A DNA stretch of 8,266 bases, from assembly GCA_020441225.1 (NCBI GenBank), contig JAGRMP010000506.1:1-8266 (forward strand), read 5' to 3'. Under the pieces are notes generated by a model. That model saw only the letters and a program-made list of their open reading frames with translations, ran no database searches and had not been told where the DNA came from. Shown piece after piece: positions 1 through 5,061 of the stretch. The DNA is from Maritimibacter sp. (GTDB taxonomy: Bacteria; Pseudomonadota; Alphaproteobacteria; Rhodobacterales; Rhodobacteraceae). Position 1 is the first letter of the stretch. Each line of letters opens with the position of its first letter. A program made the translations under genes and the position numbers.

Positions 1-212
1 GCGCTTGCCTCCTCGATCGGCAGATCGTCGCCCTGCAGCGGCCAGATGCCGACCTGCGGCGCGTTGCCGAGCCGGCAATCGGCGTCGATCTGCAGCTGTG
101 CCGCAAGGATCCCCGCCGCCGTGTTGATCGCCGGGTAGGGGGTCTGGGCAAGGGTCGGCGCGACACCCGCAAAGGCGATGAGCGCCGCGAAGAGCTGGAG
201 GAGATGGCGCAT
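1..212 (-). CDS. Exported protein, N-terminal fragment (runs off the window's left edge)
   Basis: The open frame starts at an ATG (212-210 on the minus strand) and continues past base 1, so only about 70 residues are visible. The start is well supported: AAGGAAAG lies just upstream on the minus strand. Residues 1-22 form a signal peptide (basic start MRH, hydrophobic core LFAALIAFAGVA, likely cut after TLA before Gln23), so the protein should be exported. The visible mature part has one cysteine (Cys46) followed by a stretch containing VGIWPLQGDD. That faintly recalls the first strand of TolB- or CsgG-like periplasmic domains, but this is too weak to name a family. The gene lies 67 bp downstream of the 280-1197 gene on the same strand, so co-transcription is likely. 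The export signal is clear; the function is unknown. Confidence 0.75.
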   Translation of the reverse strand, partial: MRHLLQLFAALIAFAGVAPTLAQTPYPAINTAAGILAAQLQIDADCRLGNAPQVGIWPLQGDDLPIEEAS

Positions 213-279
213 GGGTCTTTCCTTCTGGTCCAATTCCGGGGCCCGCGCGGCGCGGGGCGTCAAAGTCTGATCTGCGGTC

Positions 280-1197
280 CTAATCCGCCGCCGGCAGGGC
301 GATCCGGGCCGCGGTGAAACCGTCTTCGGTGCCCTCGAGCCAGACCTCTGCCGCGGACCGGTCGAACATCGCGCGCAGGTTGTCGGCGAGCCGGTCTGCT
401 GTGGCACAGCTCTGGTAGCGAAACTCGGTGAGCGTCGGGGTGGTTCTCACCACGCTGTGGCTTGCGTAGCCGCCGAAAACCACAAGATAGGCCTCGAACC
501 CGGCGATCTCGGCCGGGTCGAACCCCTTGAACGCAAGGGAAAAGGTATGGGCCTCGGCGCCGCAGCCCGGGTCTTCGTCCATTGAAGCGTCCGCCGCTGC
601 GGCATCGCCCCGCATCACGGCGGCGAGCTGGGCTGCCAGCGCCGCGCCCACATCGCGCGCGATCGGCACCGCCTGGTCGCCGACAAAGGCGATCTGGCAG
701 GCGCGGTCGCAATTGAGCGGCAGCATCGGCAGATCGCCGGGTCCGTAGCTCACCTCGTAGCCGCCGAGCGTGAGCCCGTCGGCCAAGGCAATCGTCCGCC
801 CGGCGATCCGCAGGCGAAAATCGGTGATCCCCTCGTAGGGGCTCGGTACTTTCTCGGCATGGATCTCGAAAGCGGTCACCGCGTCGACCGGCACCACCTC
901 GACGCTGCGCGCGAGGCTGATGAGCTCCGCGTCCGGGCGGCGGGTACGGCCGATGTCGTAAAACTCCATCGTCACCGCGGTCTCGTCATAGACCGAGATG
1001 CCCGCGGCGCGCATCTCGCCGGCGATGGCCTGCACCACCCGGTCGAAGATCGGGTTGTGGCGCTCGATGCTGTCCGGATCGGCATCCTCGCCCATCACCA
1101 GCAGGTTGACGCCGTCGGCATGGGCGATCACGGGCGCACAGGTGAGGCCCGCGCCCAGGGCGACGGCGGCCAGGGTGCTGCGGATCAGGTGAAACAT
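280..1197 (-). CDS. Exported protein of unknown function, 305 residues
   Basis: I chose the ATG at 1197 because the signal peptide starts there (MFHLIRSTLAAVALGAGL, probable cut after AHA at residue 27) and a G-rich Shine-Dalgarno-like run (GGGGGG) precedes it. An in-frame start 11 codons upstream would put a basic tail before the signal. Residue 20 is a cysteine, but the preceding GLT is a poor lipobox, so I favour a soluble periplasmic protein. Residues 30-115 alternate predicted strands and helices (VNLLVMGEDAD, then a helix, then ISVYDETAVT), reminiscent of CsgG/LpoB/FlgO-like periplasmic domains. A second domain (about 215-300) contains KGFDPAEIAGFEAYLVVFGG followed by a short helix. Cys163, Cys167, Cys212 and Cys264 could form disulfides. 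The gene sits 70 bp after the OmpA-like gene, probably in one operon. I do not recognise the family firmly and assign no function. Confidence 0.85.
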   Translation of the reverse strand: MFHLIRSTLAAVALGAGLTCAPVIAHADGVNLLVMGEDADPDSIERHNPIFDRVVQAIAGEMRAAGISVYDETAVTMEFYDIGRTRRPDAELISLARSVEVVPVDAVTAFEIHAEKVPSPYEGITDFRLRIAGRTIALADGLTLGGYEVSYGPGDLPMLPLNCDRACQIAFVGDQAVPIARDVGAALAAQLAAVMRGDAAAADASMDEDPGCGAEAHTFSLAFKGFDPAEIAGFEAYLVVFGGYASHSVVRTTPTLTEFRYQSCATADRLADNLRAMFDRSAAEVWLEGTEDGFTAARIALPAAD

Positions 1198-1267
1198 GGC
1201 GCTGCCCCCCGGGGTCCTGCGCGCCGCCACCGGGGGCCCGGATCGGCGGGCGCGGCGGCGGGCGGGG

Positions 1268-1915
1268 TCACGAGCCGGTGGCCCAGGCCACGGTCACCCG
1301 GCGGTTGCCGGCGGCGCGCGGGTCGTGGGGGAATTTCAGCACTTCGTAGCCCATCCCGACCGGCAGGAAGCGGTCGTAGGGAATGCCGGTGATCGCGCTC
1401 ACATGGGCGGCGACGGCGACCGCGCGCTTGCGCGACAGCTCCTGGTTATAGGCATAGCCGCCGACGCTGTCGGTATGGCCGACGATCAGGATCGGCTTGT
1501 CGCGCACCGCCGGGTCGGCGAGCATCCCCGCGAGCGGGGCGAGCCGGGCGATGGCCTGCGGCGTGAGCTGGAAGCTGTCATAGCCGAACTGCACCTCGAT
1601 ATCGATCTGGGGCAGGGCGACCGGCTGAATTGTGGGCTGGGCCGCCTGTACGGCGGCGGCTTCGGTCACTTCGACCGCGGCCTGGGTGGTCTGGTCGAAC
1701 TTGCCGAAATTGACCACGCATTCGAGCGAGATGGTGCCGTCGTCGGGACAGCCGTTCAGCACGCCCGGGGCCGGCGCTTCTGCGGCCGGTGCAGCGTCGC
1801 CGCCCGCGTTCAGGTCGAACGAGGGCAGTTGCGTGGTCTGTTGGGCGCTGGCGGCTGTACTGGCGGCGGTGGCGAGCACCAGCCCTGCCAGGATGTAAAA
1901 CGGTCTTCTGGACAT
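1268..1915 (-). CDS. OmpA-family (OmpA-C domain) periplasmic peptidoglycan-binding protein
   Basis: The 215-residue protein has a signal peptide (MSRRPFYILAGLVLATAAST..., cut near ASA-Q at 24/25), an Ala/Pro-rich segment with two cysteines (Cys56, Cys66), and a C-terminal OmpA-C domain at about 106-211. Diagnostic features are VQFGYDSFQLTPQA at its start, GHTDSVGGYAYNQELS at 146-161 and GNRRV at 203-207. Asp149 and Arg164 are 15 residues apart, as are the two OmpA residues that bind the diaminopimelate of peptidoglycan, so cell-wall binding is expected. There is no N-terminal beta-barrel and no lipobox, so it is likely a periplasmic, wall-associated protein rather than a porin. The ATG at 1915 is preceded by AAGGAG at ideal spacing. 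The gene is first in the leftward set and diverges from the protease genes. Confidence 0.93.
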   Translation of the reverse strand: MSRRPFYILAGLVLATAASTAASAQQTTQLPSFDLNAGGDAAPAAEAPAPGVLNGCPDDGTISLECVVNFGKFDQTTQAAVEVTEAAAVQAAQPTIQPVALPQIDIEVQFGYDSFQLTPQAIARLAPLAGMLADPAVRDKPILIVGHTDSVGGYAYNQELSRKRAVAVAAHVSAITGIPYDRFLPVGMGYEVLKFPHDPRAAGNRRVTVAWATGS

Positions 1916-1922
1916 CCCCAAT

Positions 1923-1928
1923 CTCCTT
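1923..1928 (-). promoter_or_regulatory. Ribosome binding site of the OmpA-like gene
   Basis: AAGGAG on the minus strand, seven bases before the ATG at 1915. It decides the start: an in-frame TTG at 1921 would lie right beside this site, too close to be used. Confidence 0.8.
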
Positions 1929-1959
1929 TATCCCTCAAGGTTACGCCATTTCCGGCGTC

Positions 1960-1980
1960 CGGGCAGCAGGATTCTGCCCG
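1960..1980. other. Inverted repeat (hairpin) in the divergent region
   Basis: CGGGCAG at 1960-1966 and CTGCCCG at 1974-1980 are perfect reverse complements separated by seven bases. The hairpin lies in the probable 5' leader of the OmpA-like gene, about 45 bases before its start codon. It could be an mRNA structure or a protein-binding site. There is no T run, so a terminator is unlikely. Confidence 0.4.
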
Positions 1981-2179
1981 AAAGGCGTTTGTTCCGGGCG
2001 CATTAAACACGCCGATTTCGACGGTGGAGTGGAAAGTGCAGGGCGATATCCGGGCCCGCGCAGGTTGTGCCCGCACTTTTCCCGTCATTTGATCGGTCGC
2101 CGCCGGCCGCGTTGATCCGCGCCCGGGGGTCGCGTAGGCTCCGGCCGAGGAACGGCCGCCTGGCGCGGCCCGGTTCACC

Positions 2180-2185
2180 GGAGGG
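2180..2185 (+). promoter_or_regulatory. Ribosome binding site that fixes a GTG start
   Basis: GGAGGG lies five to six bases before the GTG at 2190. The codons after that GTG begin a normal signal peptide, so this site supports GTG 2190 over the in-frame ATG at 2067. That ATG has no comparable site and would add 41 Arg/Pro-rich residues before the signal. Confidence 0.75.
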
Positions 2186-2189
2186 TAGG

Positions 2190-3689
2190 GTGCGGACAGT
2201 CTGGTCGATCTTATGGGCGCTCTGGCTCGCGGTCCTTGCCGCGCTGCCGCTCCGCGCCGAGACCGTGACCGATCTCGCCCCCTTCCGCTGGGACAGCACC
2301 CGGCCGCAGGTGCTGGTGCTCGAGGGCGAGATCACCCGGCGCACCCCGCCGCTGCTCGGCCTCGCGCTCGGTCGGTTCGCCGATGTTGCGGTGCTGGAGC
2401 TGTCCAGCCCCGGCGGCGACGCCTATGCGGCGATGGCGATGGTCCCGACGATCCGCGCCGCCGGGCTCGCGACCCGGATCGGAGCGGGGGACAAGTGCCA
2501 TTCCGCCTGTTCCTTCCTCTACTTCGCCGGGGTGGAGCGGACGGCGGAGGGCGAGCTCGGCGTCCACCAGCTCGCCTCCGCCAACGAGGCGTCGGGGCAT
2601 TTCATCATGAACGACGTGCTCGACGTGTTCTCGGATCTCGGCCTGCCCGACATGGTACGGCGACGGATGATGCAGACGCCGCCCGACCAGATGTATGTCT
2701 TTACGCCCGAGGAGCTGGTGGCGCTGGGTCTGGTCGGCCCGGCGCGCCCCGCGGTCGCCGCCGCGCCCGATCCGGCGCCCGATCCCGCGCCAGTCCCCGA
2801 TCCGGCCCCAACCCCGGCTCCCGATCCAGCCCCCGACCAGACGGCCACCCATATCGCCCTCGATATCGCCGGCGAGGCCAACGGGCGCGTGGTGATCGAG
2901 CTCTATGACGACATCGCTCCCGAGCATGCCGCCCGCCTCACCCGCCTCGCCCGCGAAGGCGCCTATGACGGCGTGGTCTTCCACCGGGTGATCGACGGGT
3001 TCATGGCCCAGACCGGCGACGTGGAGTTCGGCAAGGCCGGCGGCGATCTCTCCCGCGCGGGCACCGGCGGCTCGGCCTATCCGGACCTCGCGGCCGAGTT
3101 CTCCGACACCCCCTTCGTCGCCGGTACCGTCGGCATGGCCCGGGCGCAGGACCCCGACAGCGCCAACGCGCAGTTCTTCATCACCTTCGGCCCCGCGTCC
3201 TATCTCGACGGCCAGTACACTGTGGTCGGAAAGGTGGTCGAGGGGATGGATGTGGTCAACGCGATCAAGCGCGGCGGCGGCGACAACGGCGCGGTCGAGG
3301 GCACGCCGGACCGGATCACCCGCGCAGTCGCGCTGGATGCGCAGGGCCGGCCGCTGGCCGCGGCCGTGCGGCTGGTCGCCACCGCCAGCGGCGCAGCGGT
3401 CGAGATCCTGGGGATGCGATTGGCGCCGGTCAGCGACGCCGTTAGGGCCGAATTCTCGCTCGCAGCTGGGGCAAAAGGCCTTCTGGTGATCGAGATCGAC
3501 GAAACCAGCAGAGCCTACGAAAAAGGCGTCCGAAGTGGCGACGTGATCGAAGAGGCCGGGCAAATAGCCGTCGGCTCGGTCGCTGAGTTTTCCGATGCGA
3601 TCGAGGCGATCCGCCAGCAGGGCCGGAGAAACATACTTCTGATGATCCGAGCTCAGGGCAAGCCCAAGTTCGTGTCTTTTTACATGTGA
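2190..3689 (+). CDS. Periplasmic ClpP-like serine protease fused to cyclophilin PPIase and HtrA-type PDZ
   Basis: The 499-residue protein starts at a GTG. Residues 1-23 are a signal peptide (cut after LRA). About 38-183 is a ClpP/SppA-fold domain of the predicted-periplasmic-protein type: LSSPGGD at 71-77, Ser105 in KCHSAC, His126 in GVHQ and Asp166 in TPPD, matching the ClpP Ser-His-Asp triad by motif. Residues 193-216 are a Pro-Asp-Pro-Ala linker. About 220-378 is a cyclophilin domain with Arg266, Phe271, Met272, Gln274 and Phe330 at the positions of CypA Arg55, Phe60, Met61, Gln63 and Phe113; CypA Trp121 and His126 are replaced by Tyr338 and Tyr343. About 403-499 resembles the second PDZ of DegP/Do proteases (LGMRLAPVSDAVRA; YEKGVRSGDVIEEAGQ). 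The inferred role is to bind, isomerise and cleave envelope proteins. The frame is unbroken across all junctions. Codon use changes abruptly in the PDZ tail. Confidence 0.92.
   Translation: MRTVWSILWALWLAVLAALPLRAETVTDLAPFRWDSTRPQVLVLEGEITRRTPPLLGLALGRFADVAVLELSSPGGDAYAAMAMVPTIRAAGLATRIGAGDKCHSACSFLYFAGVERTAEGELGVHQLASANEASGHFIMNDVLDVFSDLGLPDMVRRRMMQTPPDQMYVFTPEELVALGLVGPARPAVAAAPDPAPDPAPVPDPAPTPAPDPAPDQTATHIALDIAGEANGRVVIELYDDIAPEHAARLTRLAREGAYDGVVFHRVIDGFMAQTGDVEFGKAGGDLSRAGTGGSAYPDLAAEFSDTPFVAGTVGMARAQDPDSANAQFFITFGPASYLDGQYTVVGKVVEGMDVVNAIKRGGGDNGAVEGTPDRITRAVALDAQGRPLAAAVRLVATASGAAVEILGMRLAPVSDAVRAEFSLAAGAKGLLVIEIDETSRAYEKGVRSGDVIEEAGQIAVGSVAEFSDAIEAIRQQGRRNILLMIRAQGKPKFVSFYM
2766..2837 (+). 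repeat. Pro-Asp-Pro-Ala-Pro coding repeat (interdomain linker)
   Basis: Degenerate repeats of a GAT-CCG-GCG-CCC-like unit encode PDPAPDPAPVPDPAPTPAPD, residues 193-212, continuing to 216, between the ClpP-like and cyclophilin domains. This is a typical extended periplasmic linker. It could also vary in length by slippage or recombination, and it may mark where the domains were joined. Confidence 0.75.
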
Positions 3690-3690
3690 A

Positions 3691-3722
3691 CCCGCAATCC
3701 CGTCCCGCCGGCGGCTTGCGGG
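3691..3722 (+). terminator. Hairpin directly after the fused protease gene, candidate weak terminator
   Basis: CCCGCAA (3691-3697) and TTGCGGG (3716-3722) are perfect complements that start one base after the stop codon. The loop contains the self-complementary CCGCCGGCGG. No T run follows, so it may only protect the mRNA 3' end or partly terminate before the next gene. Confidence 0.35.
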
Positions 3723-3786
3723 CACAGGTACGATCACACAGAGACCGGTCGGCGCCCGCCCGGCCCCCATTTCGAAAGGTACACCC

Positions 3787-4902
3787 ATGTTCCGCCCTTC
3801 TACCCCGGTCCTGCCCATCCTTCTGACTCTGGCAGCGCTGACCGCCGCCCCCGCCACGGCAGGCCAGTGGACCCGTCTCGCCGCCGCCGACGAATTCGAG
3901 GATTGCGCCTTCGCCTTCACCGGCCCGATCAACCCCGGCGATCTCACCGGCATCCTCACCGACCCGGCCTGGAACGACGCCTTCCGCAAGCGGGTCTGCC
4001 TCGACAGCCCGGGCGGCAGCCTCAAGGAGGTCTACGACTTCATCACCGCCGAGGGCGACGAGGGGCTCGGCTTCGCCACCACGGTCAAATCGGACGCGCG
4101 CTGCGAGAGCGCCTGCGCCATCCTGTTCATGTTCGGCCAGTCCTGGGGCGCCAACAGCCCCTATCCCGACCGGATGCTCGAACCGGGCGCAAAGCTCGGA
4201 TTTCATTCGCCTTTCCTTGCCGGCGCCGACATCGCCGAGGACCAGCGCGAAGACGTGTTCCGGGTCGCGCTCGACGTCGCCAAGCTGCTGATGGACACCT
4301 CCTACAAAGCCACGACCCAGGCGGGCGCGCCCTTGCCTTATGAGCTCGTGTCGCTGGTGCTGAGCACGCCGGGCGACCAGATGCACTACGTCGAGACGCT
4401 GGGCGAGTTGAAGCTGCTCGGCATCGAGCGCCCCTACGACACCGAGGCGCGGGTGCGGATCGGGGCCGACCGGGCCAGCATCGCGGCGCTGGTCGAGCGG
4501 GTCTGCGTCTCAAGCTACGCCATGACCTTCCGCAACTGGCTGGTGGATGACGGCTACGATTTCAACGACCTCGTCGCCTATGTGCGCGAGACGCTGGCCT
4601 CGGGCGGCACCAATGTGGAAAACCTCGTCGAACTCCCCGCCTCCGATTACCAGGATCCCCGGATCGTCGGCATCCTGAGCGGGCCGTTCCACGTGCCGGG
4701 GTGGTATTCCGCGGGCGCGGCGCTCTATTGCCGGGCCGAGCTTTCGGTCGCGCCGGGCGCCGGGGTCTACGATGTCAGCGTCAACAATTTCAACGTCAGC
4801 TTCGGTCCGCTGTTCGACCTCGACGAGACCCCGCTGCCGGAGTGGAACGGCGAATACAACGTGATCTCGGCCGGCGTCGAGCCGATCGACACGCCGTTCT
4901 GA
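3787..4902 (+). CDS. Periplasmic ClpP-like putative serine protease with unrecognised C-terminal domain
   Basis: The 371-residue protein starts at an ATG preceded by AAAGG at seven bases. The signal peptide is MFRPSTPVLPILLTLAALTA..., cut near ATA-G at 25/26. A ClpP-fold domain covers about 36-215: CLDSPGGSL at 71-79, Ser108 in RCESAC, His140 in LGFHS and Asp197 in STPGD. These correspond to the nucleophile, base and acid of ClpP. Compared with its two neighbours it has about 11 extra residues between Ser and His, including a loop containing GANSPYPDRMLEPG, so it is the most divergent of the three. Cys40 and Cys71 may pair, as may Cys106 and Cys110 around the serine. Residues about 222-371 match nothing I know; Cys240 and Cys315 there may form a disulfide, and the end is rich in predicted beta strands. 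It likely acts in the periplasm; its substrate is unknown. Confidence 0.88.
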   Translation: MFRPSTPVLPILLTLAALTAAPATAGQWTRLAAADEFEDCAFAFTGPINPGDLTGILTDPAWNDAFRKRVCLDSPGGSLKEVYDFITAEGDEGLGFATTVKSDARCESACAILFMFGQSWGANSPYPDRMLEPGAKLGFHSPFLAGADIAEDQREDVFRVALDVAKLLMDTSYKATTQAGAPLPYELVSLVLSTPGDQMHYVETLGELKLLGIERPYDTEARVRIGADRASIAALVERVCVSSYAMTFRNWLVDDGYDFNDLVAYVRETLASGGTNVENLVELPASDYQDPRIVGILSGPFHVPGWYSAGAALYCRAELSVAPGAGVYDVSVNNFNVSFGPLFDLDETPLPEWNGEYNVISAGVEPIDTPF

Positions 4903-4903
4903 A

Positions 4904-5010
4904 CCGGGCGGACGACCGGTCCCCGGCCCGCGCGCCCCCAAATGGCCCCAGAACCGCCCGGCTGAAGACGTTGAATTTCAGGGGGTTTCGAGCTACCGTT
5001 CGCCGGGCGG
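4904..5010 (+). other. Two competing inverted repeats in the 4903-5061 intergenic region
   Basis: CCGGGCGG occurs at 4904-4911 and again at 5003-5010, with its exact complement CCGCCCGG between them at 4954-4961. The central arm could pair with either side but not both, the geometry of an attenuator or switch. Such words are not rare in G+C-rich DNA, so this may be chance. Confidence 0.25.
4971..4999 (+). promoter_or_regulatory. Possible promoter for the third protease-like gene
   Basis: TTGAAT (4971-4976) and TACCGT (4994-4999), 17 bases apart, weakly resemble -35 and -10 boxes. They lie about 65 bases before the GTG at 5062, in the least G+C-rich part of this gap. The -10 match is poor. 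Confidence 0.2.
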
Positions 5011-5050
5011 GGCCAGGTTTTGTTTGGGTCCCGGTCCCCGGTCATTCGAG

Positions 5051-5054
5051 AGGA
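5051..5054 (+). promoter_or_regulatory. Ribosome binding site supporting a GTG start at 5062
   Basis: AGGA within GAGAGGAA lies seven bases before GTG 5062. A TTG at 5020 in the same frame would give 14 more residues, including several arginines, but has only AGG two bases before it. The GTG product lacks a positive charge at its N-terminus, so the start is not fully certain. Confidence 0.6.
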
Positions 5055-5061
5055 ACGCATA

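Larger units (their letters stand above)
1916..2189. promoter_or_regulatory. Divergent intergenic region between leftward and rightward gene sets
   Basis: These 274 bp hold no credible gene and must carry, or lie next to, the promoters of both divergent gene sets. The visible features are the two ribosome binding sites at its ends and one hairpin at 1960-1980. I could not identify a convincing -35/-10 pair or a known operator on either strand. G+C is somewhat lower in 1922-2035 than in the flanking genes, as expected for control DNA. Confidence 0.5.

Noticed and set aside
1138..1140. Lipoprotein cysteine (Cys20) in the 280-1197 protein
   Set aside because: The residues before it (Gly-Leu-Thr) do not fit a lipobox, and a normal signal-peptidase-I site (AHA) follows seven residues later.
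1196..2092. Plus-strand open frame of 298 codons opposite the OmpA-like gene
   Set aside because: The minus strand has a full OmpA-C signature here; the plus-strand frame has no signal, domain or ribosome binding site.
2067..2189. Upstream ATG start (2067) for the protease-cyclophilin-PDZ gene
   Set aside because: It would place 41 Arg/Pro-rich residues before a good signal peptide and lacks a ribosome binding site; GTG 2190 has GGAGGG at proper spacing.
2766..2837. Pro-Asp-Pro-Ala repeat as a possible CRISPR-like or tandem DNA repeat element
   Set aside because: The units are degenerate, in frame and code for a linker; there are no spacers and no conserved DNA repeat beyond the codons.
2211..4025. 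Long antisense open frame of 604 codons on the minus strand
   Set aside because: Its product is rich in Arg, Gly, His and Ala with no domain, and it runs across two real plus-strand genes and the gap between them. It is the expected shadow of G+C-rich codon use.
5020..5061. Upstream TTG start (5020) for the third protease-like gene
   Set aside because: No adequate ribosome binding site at proper distance. It is kept as a minor alternative because the preferred GTG product lacks a basic residue at its N-terminus.
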